A stretch of 64,000 nucleotides of DNA from Phenylobacterium sp. SCN 70-31 (GCF_001724605.1 NZ_MEEX01000009.1:67757-131756); one strand, 5' to 3'. Shown: positions 45,240 to 54,454, counted from the first letter of the stretch. Program-made: numbers and translations. The notes: generated from the sequence alone by a model not told the origin.

Positions 45240-47483
45240 ATGCCGTTGTCAGCGCAATCCGTGCTCGAACATCCGGTCGTCGCCCGGCTGCGGAGCGCCC
45301 TGAGGTCGCGCCTGGTTCTGGGCGTCGGCTACGGCGTGGCGGCCGCCCTGACGGGGCTGGCGATCCTGCTGGCCGCCGCCCCTCCGGAAACGGGCCCGCT
45401 GGGACCGGCCAGCCAGCTCATCCTGACGGTTCTCGGCCTGAACCTCGTGCTGATCGTCGGCCTGGTGGCGGCGGTGAGCCTGAGGGTTCTGGAACTGCTG
45501 AGGGCGCGCTCGCACGACGCCGGCGCCCGGCTTCACGTGCGCTTCGTCTTCCTCTTCGCGATGGCCGCCGCCGTGCCTGCGGCCGTGGTGTTCCTGTTCT
45601 ACGGCGTGCTGGTCACCCGTGGCGTCGAGAACTGGTTCAGCGCCCGGGTCCAGACCATCGTCGAGAATTCGGCCACCGTCTTCCGCTCGTACGTGGAAGA
45701 GCAGAACCGCTACATGGTGGACCATGTCCTGCCGATGGCGCTCGACCTCAACCGCGAGGCCGCCGCGGTCCAGTCGCGCGAACAGCAGGCCAATCAGTAT
45801 CTGGGCGCCCTGGCGGCGTTCCACGCCTTCGACGCCGCGTACATCGTGAACCGCAAGGGCGAGGTGATGGCGCGGGCCGAACCCGCCGGCGCCCCGCCGT
45901 TCGTGACGCCCAGCCCCCGTACCTTCGACGCCGCGGACGAGGGCGACATCAGCGTTCCGGACTTCGCCGGCACCGACGTGATGCGGGCGGTCTACCGGCT
46001 GGAAGCCTACCCCGACGCCTACCTCTATGTGGTTCGGGAGTTGCAGAAGGGCATCGTAGCCCAGCTCCGGGACGCCGAGGGTACGATCGTTTCCTACCGC
46101 GACGTGGCCACGAACCGCGCCCGTATCCAGACCATCTTCGCCCTGAGCTTTCTGGAGACGGCGTTGCTGGTGGTCGTCGGCGCGGTGTGGCTGGGCCTGG
46201 CGGCGGCCAATGCGATCTCCGCGCCCGTAGCCCGGCTTGTCCAGGCCGCCGGCCGCGTGGCGGCGGGCGACCTGACGGCGCGCGTGGACGCCGATTCCGA
46301 TCCCGAGGAAATCGCCGTCCTGTCGCGGGCCTTCAACAGCATGACGCACGATCTGCAAGCCCAGCAGGAGGCGCTCAAGCGCGCCGGCGAAGAGGCCGAG
46401 GACCGCCGGCAGTTCATCGAGACGGTCCTGACCGAAGTCAGCGCCGGCGTGATCGGCGTCGATTCGGACGGAACCATCTCGGTGGCCAACCGGCAGGCTG
46501 CGAGCCTGCTGGCGCTGCCGCCGGGGAGCGGCGTGGGCGACCGGCTTTCGGACATCGCGCCCGAGTTCGTGGAGCTTGCGGCCGCCGGCCGTGGCGGCGA
46601 GGCGGAGGAAGAGATCGAGATCGTCCGCGACCGCGACACCCGTCGCCTGCGGGTCCGGGCCCGCCAGAGCGAAGGGGGGCTGGTCCTGACCTTCGACGAC
46701 GTCACCCGGCTGGTGGCCGCCCAGCGCAACGCGGCCTGGCGCGACGTGGCGCGGCGCATCGCCCACGAGATCAAGAACCCGCTCACCCCCATCCAGCTCT
46801 CGGCCGAGCGGCTTCGGCGGAAGTATCGGAAGGACATCGCCGAGTCGGAACTCGAGACCTTCGACCGCTGCACCGACACCATCGTGCGCCAGGTGGGCGA
46901 CATCGGCCGCATGGTGGACGAGTTCTCGGCCTTCGCGCGCATGCCGGCGCCCAAGTTCGCGAAGATGGAGGCCGGCGAACTCATGCGCGCCGCAGCCTTC
47001 GCCCGCCGCGTGGCAAGCCCGGAGGTCGCGGTGGAGATGGAAGAGCCCACCGCGGACGCCATGCTGTACGTGGACGGACGGATGATCGGGCAGGCCCTCA
47101 CCAACGTCCTGAAGAATGCGGCCGAGGCGATCGAGGCGCGCAAGGCCCGCGAACCCCGACTGAAGGGCCGGATCGCGGTGCGGCTGGTCGTCGATCCTGT
47201 GTCGGTGGCGTTCGAGGTCGAGGACAACGGCGTGGGCCTGCCCGACAAGGACCGCGACCGCCTGACCGAGCCCTATGTGACCACCCGCGAGAAGGGAACG
47301 GGCTTGGGGCTCGCGATCGTGAAGCGAATCCTGGAAGACCATGGCGGCGAACTGGAACTCACCGACGCCCGCAGCGGGGAAGGGGCGATGGCGATCCTGC
47401 GTTTGCCGGCCGCGCCCCCGCTACGTGAAGCGGGAGAGCGCGAGGCGGCGCCGCCTGTGGCCGTGGCGGCCGAGCAGAGGTGA
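45240..47483 (+). CDS. ntrY: membrane sensor histidine kinase NtrY
   Basis: 747 residues. Three or four N-terminal membrane helices (about 25-115), an extracytoplasmic domain of about 170 residues, another helix near 300, a HAMP domain (APVARLVQAAGRVAAGDLTARVD), a PAS domain, then the kinase: H-box [23 protein letters not shown]-box ALTNVLKNAAEAIEA and G-boxes EDNGVGLPDKD and GTGLGLAIV. NtrY-NtrX link nitrogen, redox and envelope signals in alphaproteobacteria. The ntrX start follows after three bases. Confidence 0.94.
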   Translation: MPLSAQSVLEHPVVARLRSALRSRLVLGVGYGVAAALTGLAILLAAAPPETGPLGPASQLILTVLGLNLVLIVGLVAAVSLRVLELLRARSHDAGARLHVRFVFLFAMAAAVPAAVVFLFYGVLVTRGVENWFSARVQTIVENSATVFRSYVEEQNRYMVDHVLPMALDLNREAAAVQSREQQANQYLGALAAFHAFDAAYIVNRKGEVMARAEPAGAPPFVTPSPRTFDAADEGDISVPDFAGTDVMRAVYRLEAYPDAYLYVVRELQKGIVAQLRDAEGTIVSYRDVATNRARIQTIFALSFLETALLVVVGAVWLGLAAANAISAPVARLVQAAGRVAAGDLTARVDADSDPEEIAVLSRAFNSMTHDLQAQQEALKRAGEEAEDRRQFIETVLTEVSAGVIGVDSDGTISVANRQAASLLALPPGSGVGDRLSDIAPEFVELAAAGRGGEAEEEIEIVRDRDTRRLRVRARQSEGGLVLTFDDVTRLVAAQRNAAWRDVARRIAHEIKNPLTPIQLSAERLRRKYRKDIAESELETFDRCTDTIVRQVGDIGRMVDEFSAFARMPAPKFAKMEAGELMRAAAFARRVASPEVAVEMEEPTADAMLYVDGRMIGQALTNVLKNAAEAIEARKAREPRLKGRIAVRLVVDPVSVAFEVEDNGVGLPDKDRDRLTEPYVTTREKGTGLGLAIVKRILEDHGGELELTDARSGEGAMAILRLPAAPPLREAGEREAAPPVAVAAEQR

Positions 47484-47486
47484 TCG

Positions 47487-48878
47487 ATGGCGTCTGATGT
47501 TCTTGTAGTCGACGACGAGGCCGACATCCGCGACCTGGTCGCGGGCATCCTTACGGACGAGGGGTACGACGTCCGCACCGCTAACGACAGCGAGAGCGCG
47601 CTGGCGGCCATCCGCGCGCGCAAGCCGGCGCTGCTGATCCTCGACATCTGGATGGCCGGCGGCGGCATGGACGGCCTGGAGCTGCTGGACATGGTCAAGG
47701 GCCTGGACCCCGACCTGCCGGTGATCATGATCTCGGGCCACGGCAACATCGAGACGGCCGTCAGCGCCATCAAGCGCGGCGCCTACGAGTTCCTGGAGAA
47801 GCCGTTCAAGTCGGACCGCCTGATCCTGGTGGTCGAGCGTGCGCTGGAGACCACCAATCTCCGGCGCGAGAACCGCCGCCTCCGCGCCCAGGCCATCACG
47901 CCCGAAGGCCTTCTGGGCAAGTCGATGGCGGCGCAACAGCTGCGCCAGATGATCGCCAAGCTGGCCGGCGCGAACAGCCGCGTGCTCATCTCCGGGCCGC
48001 CGGGCTCGGGGAAGGAGACGGTCGCGCGGCTGATCCACGGCTCCAGTCACCGGTCGCGCAGCGAGTTCGTGCCGATCGGCGCCGCCGGCATGACCCCCGA
48101 GCGGATGGACCTGGAGCTGTTCGGCGAGGAAGGGGCGGGCGGACGCCCGGCCAAGATCGGCGTGTTCGAACGCGCCCACGGCGGCACGCTCTACCTCGAC
48201 GAGGTGGCCGACATGCCGCGCGAGACCCAGGGCCGCATCCTGAGGGTCCTGGTCGAGCAACGGTTCCGACGCGTGGGCGGCGACGCCGACGTCCAGGTGG
48301 ACGTGCGGGTGATCTCGTCCACCTCCAAGGATCTGCGCGCCGAAATCTCGGCCGGCCATTTCCGTGAGGACCTGTTCCACCGGCTGAACGTGGTGCCCGT
48401 GAACGTGCCGGGCCTCAGCGAGCGGCGCGAGGACATCCCCGAACTGATCGAGGATTTCATCGACCGCATCTGCGAGGCGTCGGGCCTGGCGCGGCGGCGC
48501 CTCTCGGACGACGCCTTGGCCATGCTCCAGGTCCGTACGTGGCCGGGCAACCTGCGCCAGCTCAAGAACAACGTGGAGCGGATGCTGATCCTGGCGTCCG
48601 GGGCGCCGGCGGACCCGATCACCGCCGACATGCTGCCCCCCGAAGCGGCCATCAGCGAGCCCACGACGTCGCTCGGGGCCGAGCGGATCATCGCCCTGCC
48701 GCTGCGCGAAGCCCGCGAGGTCTTCGAGCGCGAGTACCTGAACGCCCAGATGCTGCGGTTCTCCGGGAACATCTCCCGCACGGCGGCCTTCATCGGCATG
48801 GAGCGCTCGGCGCTTCATCGCAAGCTCAAGTCGCTGGGCCTGTCGGGCGGCCGCTCTCCGGACGGCGAGGAAGTCTGA
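47487..48878 (+). CDS. ntrX: NtrX response regulator lacking the GAFTGA loop
   Basis: 463 residues. Receiver with Asp53 (LLILDIWM), AAA+ domain with Walker A SGPPGSGKE at about 169-177 and Walker B GGTLYLDEVAD, and a C-terminal Fis-type helix-turn-helix (ISRTAAFIGMERSALHRKL). After ELFG (210-213) the chain is EEGAGGRPAKIGVFERA, with no GAFTGA, so sigma-54 contact is not expected. It is the partner of NtrY. dat starts two bases after its stop. Confidence 0.93.
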   Translation: MASDVLVVDDEADIRDLVAGILTDEGYDVRTANDSESALAAIRARKPALLILDIWMAGGGMDGLELLDMVKGLDPDLPVIMISGHGNIETAVSAIKRGAYEFLEKPFKSDRLILVVERALETTNLRRENRRLRAQAITPEGLLGKSMAAQQLRQMIAKLAGANSRVLISGPPGSGKETVARLIHGSSHRSRSEFVPIGAAGMTPERMDLELFGEEGAGGRPAKIGVFERAHGGTLYLDEVADMPRETQGRILRVLVEQRFRRVGGDADVQVDVRVISSTSKDLRAEISAGHFREDLFHRLNVVPVNVPGLSERREDIPELIEDFIDRICEASGLARRRLSDDALAMLQVRTWPGNLRQLKNNVERMLILASGAPADPITADMLPPEAAISEPTTSLGAERIIALPLREAREVFEREYLNAQMLRFSGNISRTAAFIGMERSALHRKLKSLGLSGGRSPDGEEV

Positions 48879-48880
48879 GT

Positions 48881-49744
48881 ATGAGCCGGATCGCTTATGT
48901 GAACGGTCGCTTCGCGCCCAAGATGCAGGCCGTGGTCCATATCGAGGATCGCGGCTACCAGCTCGCCGACGCCGTCTACGAGGTGTGGGCCCTGTTCGAC
49001 GGCAAGCTTGCCGACCCGGAGGGCCATTTCGCGCGGCTGGAACGCAGCCTGTCGGAACTGCGGATTCCCATGCCCATGAGCCGCGCGGCCCTGACGACGG
49101 TGCTTCGCGAGACCGTGCGGCGCAACCGCATCCGCGAGGGGCTCGTCTACCTCCAGGTCAGCCGCGGCGTGGCGCGTCGGGATCACGCCTTTCCCGCCAC
49201 GCCCGTCCCGCCCGCCGTCGTCGTCACGGTGAGCCGCGTCGACCGCGCCGCCACGGAGGCGCGGGCCGCCGCCGGGGTGTCGGTCGTCACGACGCCCGAG
49301 AACCGCTGGGGCCGCTGCGACATCAAGACCGTCGGCCTGCTCCCCAACGCCCTGGCCAAGCAGAAAGCGCGCGAGGCGGGGGCCGCCGAGGCCTGGTTCG
49401 TCGACGACCTGGGTTTCGTCACCGAGGGCGCGTCGTCCAACGCCTGGATCGTGGACGGCGACGGTGTCCTGCGGACGCGGGACACCAACGCCAACATCCT
49501 GCGCGGCGTCACCCGGCTTTCCCTGCTGGACGTGGCGCGCGAGGCCGGACTGAAGGTCGAGGAACGTCCGTTCACGCCGGACGAGGCGGTCGCGGCGAAG
49601 GAGGCGTTCATCACCGGCGCCGGGACGCTCGTCCTGCCGGTCGTCGCGATCGATGGCAGAAACGTGGGCGACGGAAAGGTGGGGCCGGTGGCGATGCGCC
49701 TGCGTCGCCTCTATATCGAGCGGGCGAAGGCGACCGCCATCTGA
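48881..49744 (+). CDS. dat: D-amino-acid transaminase
   Basis: 287 residues, class IV PLP aminotransferase. The N-terminus MSRIAYVNGRFAPK and VHIEDRGYQLADAVYEVW fit the family. The PLP-binding Lys is in CDIKTVGLLPNALAKQKA at about residue 148, and the VTEGASSNAWIV segment closes the site. It interconverts D-alanine, D-glutamate and 2-oxo acids, supplying D-amino acids for peptidoglycan. It starts two bases after ntrX, so it is under ntrYX transcription. Branched-chain or aminodeoxychorismate enzymes are less likely by motif. Confidence 0.9.
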   Translation: MSRIAYVNGRFAPKMQAVVHIEDRGYQLADAVYEVWALFDGKLADPEGHFARLERSLSELRIPMPMSRAALTTVLRETVRRNRIREGLVYLQVSRGVARRDHAFPATPVPPAVVVTVSRVDRAATEARAAAGVSVVTTPENRWGRCDIKTVGLLPNALAKQKAREAGAAEAWFVDDLGFVTEGASSNAWIVDGDGVLRTRDTNANILRGVTRLSLLDVAREAGLKVEERPFTPDEAVAAKEAFITGAGTLVLPVVAIDGRNVGDGKVGPVAMRLRRLYIERAKATAI

Positions 49745-49760
49745 CGTCGCAAACGCGCGA

Positions 49761-49788
49761 TTGCAACCGCTGCGAAATGCGGCATAGC
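49761..49788 (+). promoter_or_regulatory. candidate hfq promoter
   Basis: TTGCAA at 49761-49766 and CATAGC at 49783-49788 are 16 bases apart and lie within the 100-base gap between dat and hfq. The -10 is weak, as is usual in GC-rich alphaproteobacteria. This is a suggestion only. Confidence 0.35.
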
Positions 49789-49844
49789 GTGACCCTTGTG
49801 TGTGGGCGGATGGCCGCCCGAGCAAAACGAAAAGGCGGAAAGCC

Positions 49845-50090
49845 GTGAGCGACAAGAAACAGAACCTGCAGGACACCTTCCTCAACAGCGTGCGGAAATC
49901 GAAGACGCCGCTGACCATCTTCCTGGTGAACGGGGTGAAACTTCAGGGCGTGGTGAGCTGGTTCGACAACTTCTGCGTTCTGTTGCGCAGGGACGGGCAA
50001 TCCCAGCTCGTCTACAAGCACGCCATCTCAACCATCATGCCGGCCCAGCCCGTACAGCTCTACGAGCCGGCTGACGACGAGGCCGATTGA
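49845..50090 (+). CDS. hfq: RNA chaperone Hfq
   Basis: 81 residues from GTG 49845. Sm1 motif [28 protein letters not shown] and Sm2 motif [10 protein letters not shown] are intact. A short acidic tail (EPADDEAD) replaces the long one of enterics. Hfq hexamers promote small RNA-mRNA pairing. The upstream GGCGGAAA stretch may serve as ribosome site. The end overlaps the hflX start. Confidence 0.96.
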   Translation: MSDKKQNLQDTFLNSVRKSKTPLTIFLVNGVKLQGVVSWFDNFCVLLRRDGQSQLVYKHAISTIMPAQPVQLYEPADDEAD

Positions 50091-51406
50091 GTCCGACCAA
50101 ATTCGTTGACCGCGAGGCGCCCGTCCAGGGCGCCCTGGTGATCCATCCCGACCGGGAGGGTCGCGGCGGCGCGCGCCATCCGGAGGCGCGCCTGGAAGAG
50201 GCTGCAGGCCTCGCGCTCGCGCTCGATCTCGAGGTGCGCGAGACCCTGCTCGCGCCCCTGCGCAAGCTGACGCCCGCCACGCTGTTCGGCGCCGGCAAGG
50301 TGCAGGAGATCGCCACGCTGGTGGAGGTCGAGGATCTGGACGTCGTCGTCGTCGACGACGCGCTGACGCCAGTCCAGCAGCGCAACCTGGAGAAGGCCTG
50401 GAAGGCCAAGGTCATCGACCGCACGGGGCTGATCCTCGAGATCTTCGCCCGCCGCGCCCGCACGCGGGAAGGGCGGTTGCAGGTCGAGCTGGCCCGGCTG
50501 ACCTACGAACGTTCGCGCCTCGTCCGCACCTGGACACACCTGGAACGCCAGCGGGGCGGCTTCGGGGTCATGGGCGGGCCGGGCGAAACCCAGATCGAGA
50601 CCGACCGCCGGCTGATCGCCGATAAGATCGGCAAGCTGAAACGGGAGCTGGAGGAGGTGCGCCGCACCCGCACCCTGCAACGGTCGGCCCGCCGCCGGGT
50701 CCCGTTCCCCAGCGTGGCGCTGGTGGGCTACACCAACGCGGGCAAATCCACCCTGTTCAACCGCCTGACCCATGCCGAGGTGGTGGCCCAGGACATGCTG
50801 TTCGCCACTCTCGATCCCACGCTGCGCAGCCTGAAGCTGCCCGACGGGCGGCCGGCGATCCTGTCAGATACGGTGGGCTTCATCTCCGACCTGCCGCACG
50901 AGCTGGTCGAGGCCTTCCGGGCGACCCTGGAGGAGGTGCGCGAGGCCGACGTGGTGCTGCACGTCCGCGACATCTCCAGCGCCGAGACCCACGCCCAGGC
51001 GGCCGATGTGCGCACCGTGCTGGAGCGCCTGGGCGTCGATGTGGACGAGCGCCGGCTGCTGGAAGTCTGGAACAAGGCCGATCTGCTGCCGCCCGAGGCC
51101 CATGCCGAGGCGCTCAGTGACGCACGGCGCTCGAACCCGCCCGCCGTCGTTGTCTCGGCGGCGACGGGGGAGGGCTGCGACATTCTCCTGGCGTCCGTCG
51201 CCGGGCTGGTCGACGAAGCTGCGCCGGTGGAGGTGCGGACACCGGCCGGCGAGGGCGCGGCGGTGGCCTGGCTCTATCGCCACGGGCGCGTCATCGAGCG
51301 AGAGGACGGAGACGACGGCGCCGTACGCTTCCTCGTCAGCCTGACGGCCCAGGCGCTGGGTCAGTTCGAGCAGCAGTTTCCCCAGGCCCAGGTGGCCCAG
51401 CCCTGA
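50087..51406 (+). CDS. hflX: ribosome-associated GTPase HflX
   Basis: 439 residues from TTG 50087, overlapping the hfq stop. An N-terminal nucleotide-binding-like domain is followed by the glycine-rich [20 protein letters not shown] linker, coiled coil, and the GTPase domain: G1 [16 protein letters not shown]3 [11 protein letters not shown]4 NKAD. HflX splits stalled 70S ribosomes under stress. The hfq-hflX order is conserved in proteobacteria. Confidence 0.95.
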   Translation: MSPTKFVDREAPVQGALVIHPDREGRGGARHPEARLEEAAGLALALDLEVRETLLAPLRKLTPATLFGAGKVQEIATLVEVEDLDVVVVDDALTPVQQRNLEKAWKAKVIDRTGLILEIFARRARTREGRLQVELARLTYERSRLVRTWTHLERQRGGFGVMGGPGETQIETDRRLIADKIGKLKRELEEVRRTRTLQRSARRRVPFPSVALVGYTNAGKSTLFNRLTHAEVVAQDMLFATLDPTLRSLKLPDGRPAILSDTVGFISDLPHELVEAFRATLEEVREADVVLHVRDISSAETHAQAADVRTVLERLGVDVDERRLLEVWNKADLLPPEAHAEALSDARRSNPPAVVVSAATGEGCDILLASVAGLVDEAAPVEVRTPAGEGAAVAWLYRHGRVIEREDGDDGAVRFLVSLTAQALGQFEQQFPQAQVAQP

Positions 51407-51414
51407 GAGCGACC

Positions 51415-51915
51415 ATGCGTGATCCAGCGACGGCCGGCTTCACCCTGAACCAGACCATGCTCCGCATACGCGACCCCGAGGCGTCGCTGCGCTTCTATAG
51501 CGAGGTGCTGGGCTTCTCCCTGTTGCACAGACTGGATTTCGCCGAGGCGAAGTTCTCTCTGCTCTTCCTGGCGCTGCTGCGCGACGGCGAGACGGTTCCG
51601 CAAGACGCGGCCGAGCGGTTGCGGTTCGTGTTCTCCCGCGAGACGACCCTGGAACTCACGTACAACTGGGGGACCGAGACCGACCCGGATTTCCCAGGCT
51701 ATCACGACGGCAACGCCGAGCCGCGCGGCTTCGGCCACCTGGGCGTCAGTGTGCCGGACGTCGCCGCCGCCTGCGCCCGCTTCGAGGCGCTGGGCGTGGA
51801 TTTCGTGAAGCGGCCCGATGAAGGCCGGATGAAAGGCATCGCCTTCATCAAGGACCCCGACGGCTACTGGATCGAGATCCTGTCGCCCAATGGCATGGCG
51901 GCGCTGCTGGGCTGA
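51415..51915 (+). CDS. gloA: lactoylglutathione lyase-like VOC protein (glyoxalase I)
   Basis: 166 residues, eight bases after the hflX stop. Signatures of glyoxalase [53 protein letters not shown] and [15 protein letters not shown]. The metal ligands Gln, Glu, His and Glu are at the expected places. It removes methylglyoxal with glutathione. The TENWG-like loop variant [14 protein letters not shown] matches the proteobacterial type. It is convergent with mazG. Confidence 0.9.
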   Translation: MRDPATAGFTLNQTMLRIRDPEASLRFYSEVLGFSLLHRLDFAEAKFSLLFLALLRDGETVPQDAAERLRFVFSRETTLELTYNWGTETDPDFPGYHDGNAEPRGFGHLGVSVPDVAAACARFEALGVDFVKRPDEGRMKGIAFIKDPDGYWIEILSPNGMAALLG

Positions 51916-51936
51916 GCGCGGCGCCTATGGGCGCTC
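51914..51936. terminator. hairpin between convergent gloA and mazG
   Basis: GAGCGC (51914-51919) and GCGCTC (51931-51936) with an 11-base loop; an alternative GCGCC/GGCGC pairing exists inside. It spans the nine-base gap and the end of mazG. No T-run, so tentative. Confidence 0.35.
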
Positions 51937-52740
51937 GGCGGCCTTGGCCTCGTCCCAGAGGGCGTCCATCTCGGCCAGGTCCGACTGTTCGGGCGTTCGG
52001 CCGCGTTCGGCCAGGCGATCCTCGACGTAGCCGAAGCGGCGCACGAACTTGGCGTTCGTCGCACGGATCGCATCCTCTGGATCGACGTCCAGCGTCCGGG
52101 CGAGGTTGGCCACCACGAACAGCACGTCGCCGATCTCGTCGCGGGCCTTGTCGAGGTCTCCGGCCTCGATCTCGGCCAGCATCTCGCCGACCTCCTCGTG
52201 CAGCTTGACCACCACGTCCTGCACCGTGGGCCAGACGAACCCCACGCCGGCGGCCCGCTTGGAGAGCTTCACCGCGCGGGTGAGGCCGGGCAGGCCGACC
52301 GGCACGTCGTCCAGCAGGCGGGCGGGCCCTGCGCGTTTCTGCGCCCGCTCCTCGGCCTTCAGCGCCTCCCAGCCGGCCTTCTGGGCGCCGAGGTCCGCAT
52401 AGGATTCGTCCCCGAACACGTGAGGGTGCCGCCGCACCATCTTGTCGTTGATCGCGCGGGCCACGTCGTCGAAGCCGAAGGCGCCCTGTTCCTCGGCCAT
52501 GCGGCTGTGGAACACCACCTGCAACAGCAGGTCGCCCAGCTCTTCCTTCAGGTCGGGCAGGTCGTGGCGTTCGATGGCGTCGGCCACCTCATAAGCCTCC
52601 TCCACCGTATAGGGCGCGATGGTGGCGAAGGTCTGCTCCAGGTCCCACGGGCATCCGTCCTCGGCGTCGCGCAGGCGCGCCATGATGGCCAGCAGCCGAT
52701 CGATGGGCCTCAGGTCGGCGGATGGGGCAGGGCGGGGCAT
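51925..52740 (-). CDS. mazG: nucleoside triphosphate pyrophosphohydrolase MazG
   Basis: 271 residues with two MazG domains. N-terminal: GCPWDLEQTFATIAPYTVEEAYEVADAI and ELGDLLLQVVFHSRMAEE. C-terminal: LHEEVGEMLAEI and DEIGDVLFVVANLAR. The EExxE...ExxD metal-binding sets are intact in the first domain and largely so in the second. It hydrolyses (d)NTPs to monophosphates and lowers ppGpp-linked stress or mutagenic nucleotides in some bacteria. Full length for the family. Confidence 0.94.
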   Translation of the reverse strand: MPRPAPSADLRPIDRLLAIMARLRDAEDGCPWDLEQTFATIAPYTVEEAYEVADAIERHDLPDLKEELGDLLLQVVFHSRMAEEQGAFGFDDVARAINDKMVRRHPHVFGDESYADLGAQKAGWEALKAEERAQKRAGPARLLDDVPVGLPGLTRAVKLSKRAAGVGFVWPTVQDVVVKLHEEVGEMLAEIEAGDLDKARDEIGDVLFVVANLARTLDVDPEDAIRATNAKFVRRFGYVEDRLAERGRTPEQSDLAEMDALWDEAKAAERP

Positions 52741-52841
52741 CCGGGCCTCGAAAGTCAGAACGGCGCGCTCGGGGCCGCCCGAGCACGCCGATCAGATCGT
52801 GCGCCGCCGAATCGAGCAAGCGGGCGGGCGCAGGCGAGGGG

Positions 52842-53330
52842 TCAGCGCTGGGCCAGTTCGCCGCCGCGGGCCAGCCGGCGGGCGAACCGGTCGAAGGTCC
52901 AGGTCGCGTCCGACCAGACCCAGTTGCCATAGGCGTTGCGCAGGTCGGTCTCGTACCACTTGTAGGCGACAGGCGTTTCCGTTCCGTCGGCGGCGACCAC
53001 CCGGCCTTCGATGCTCGCGCCGCCGACGCCGAAGCTCTCCATCGACAGGCCCGGCTTGTCGGCGAGTTGCTTGAACGTGGGCCGGTTGGGCTTGGCGTCC
53101 ACAAGCGTCAGCTCGATCCGCGCCCCATCGTAGGCAGGGGTCCGTGCGAGGGCCTTTTCCACCGCTTCGCGCAGGTCGCCGGTCAGGAGGGTGGCCTCGC
53201 GGGCGCCGTACGTCTTGTCGATCTTCTTCTGAAACTCGGGGGCGATGGAGATGTCGACCGAGGCGGGGGCCGCGAACGCCGGGCTGGCGAGGGCGACGAA
53301 CGCGGCGGCGGCAAGAGCTGTCATGCGCAT
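52842..53330 (-). CDS. secreted protein of unknown function
   Basis: 162 residues. A signal peptide is clear (MRMTALAAAAFVALASPAFA, cleavage after AFA near residue 20). The mature part has a long charged helix and beta strands (ARIELTLVDAKPNRPTFK, GASIEGRVVAADGTETPVAYKWYETD) and ends ATWTFDRFARRLA. I do not recognise the family; it looks like a periplasmic or surface-associated soluble protein. It stands alone between mazG and the SIMPL gene, with about 80-100 bases on each side. Confidence 0.75.
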   Translation of the reverse strand: MRMTALAAAAFVALASPAFAAPASVDISIAPEFQKKIDKTYGAREATLLTGDLREAVEKALARTPAYDGARIELTLVDAKPNRPTFKQLADKPGLSMESFGVGGASIEGRVVAADGTETPVAYKWYETDLRNAYGNWVWSDATWTFDRFARRLARGGELAQR

Positions 53331-53409
53331 GAGGAACTCCTCAAATCCAGTAATTACTTAACAGATAGTGCTCCCGTCGGCCCTGCACAAGAACCCGCCG
53401 GACGTGGGC

Positions 53410-54123
53410 TCAGCGCAGGCGGTAGTTGATGGTCGTCACCACCCGGACCTTCTTGAACACCTGGGACGACTCGTCACCGATTTCATCGCGGCCCCGGATC
53501 TCGAACGAGCCCTGCGTGGCCGAGCGGATGCCCGCGAGGCTCGCGCCGGAATCCCGGGCGAACTGCTGGGCGCCGGTGCGGGCGCTGGCCGTGGCCTGGC
53601 CGATCATCTCGGCGCGCACGTCGTTCAGCTTGGTGAACAGGTACGAGGGGCCGTTGTAGTCCTGCAGGACGACGCCCTGGCGCAGCAAGGCGTCCAGGCT
53701 GCGCGTCGTCGTCTCCACGCGATCGACGTTGTTCGTGCGGACGATCACCGTCTGGGCCACCTGATAGCGGGTTCCCACGCTCGACGACTGGTATTCCCGG
53801 GCGTACTGATCGGTCACCTGGAGGCGGCCTAGGTCGATCTCGGCCGGCGTGTAGCCTTGCTGAGCGAGGAAGGCGCGCACGGCGGCCAGATCCCGGTCCA
53901 CCTTGGCCTGGACTTCCGAAAGGTCGTTGCCGGCCGAGGCGAAGCGCAACGGCAGCACGGCCAGGTCGGATTTGACGACGCGTTCGGACAGGCCGCGCAC
54001 GGTGACGCTGCGGTCTCCGACGCGCGCATTCTCGACACCTTGCCCGATCAGGAAGCCGGCGATGGCGACGCCCAGAGCGATGAGGATCGCGGGGATGAGG
54101 AACGGCGGTGACGAGAAGCGCAT
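53410..54123 (-). CDS. SIMPL-domain (DUF541) membrane-anchored protein
   Basis: 237 residues. An N-terminal hydrophobic anchor (FLIPAILIALGVAIAGFLIG) is followed by the SIMPL domain: SVTVRGLSERVVKSDLAVLPLRF, then the repeat of beta-alpha segments ending VFKKVRVVTTINYRL. Members such as BP26 and YggE lie in the periplasm and form ring-like oligomers in some species; YggE relieves oxidative stress. The function here is open. It is divergent from the PEP-CTERM gene across a 331-base leader. Confidence 0.87.
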   Translation of the reverse strand: MRFSSPPFLIPAILIALGVAIAGFLIGQGVENARVGDRSVTVRGLSERVVKSDLAVLPLRFASAGNDLSEVQAKVDRDLAAVRAFLAQQGYTPAEIDLGRLQVTDQYAREYQSSSVGTRYQVAQTVIVRTNNVDRVETTTRSLDALLRQGVVLQDYNGPSYLFTKLNDVRAEMIGQATASARTGAQQFARDSGASLAGIRSATQGSFEIRGRDEIGDESSQVFKKVRVVTTINYRLR

Positions 54124-54454
54124 GTTCAGCAGGGAACGGGGGCCGGGATGACTGTGTCAAGCGCGGCGAGAGCCTGACCCAAATGTCGCCTAAGGTATAT
54201 TATGCGAAATATTGGACGGGATTTGCATCGATCAGGTTGAGGACCGGGAATTTTCACTCCCCTGTCAGGCGATTTTTGAACGCTTCGAAAAATTAATCTC
54301 CTGTTAGGGGAACTCGCTCGCGAACCTGTGCGTCCCGGCGTACGTTCGCCGGCGATGCGGTACTCCGCGTTTCGGGAGCACGGACCCGATCCATTTTCAT
54401 CGCAGCACACCTTCGGCAGGTGCTGTTTTCTTGGGACTGTATTGGGGCACTCAC
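54124..54454 (+). promoter_or_regulatory. 331-base AT-richer region with operator-like repeats ahead of the PEP-CTERM gene
   Basis: The longest gene-free stretch in the window, more AT-rich than its surroundings. It holds two copies of the palindrome-like motif CCTGTYAGG at 54261-54269 and 54300-54308, 39 bases apart. A TTAA-N7-TTAG box at 54293-54307 differs by one base from the CtrA consensus (TTAA-N7-TTAA). A CGGCG/CGCCG hairpin is at 54336-54351 and a terminator-like hairpin at 54403-54429. It must also contain the SIMPL gene promoter on the minus strand. No coding frame of note. Confidence 0.6.
54403..54429 (+). terminator. terminator-like hairpin in the leader of the PEP-CTERM gene
   Basis: CAGCAC-A-CCT and AGG-TGCTG pair with one bulged A, a TCGGC-type loop and a TTTT run at 54426-54429, ending 25 bases before the ATG. 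No plus-strand gene lies upstream to be terminated, so it may be a leader attenuator. Confidence 0.5.
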
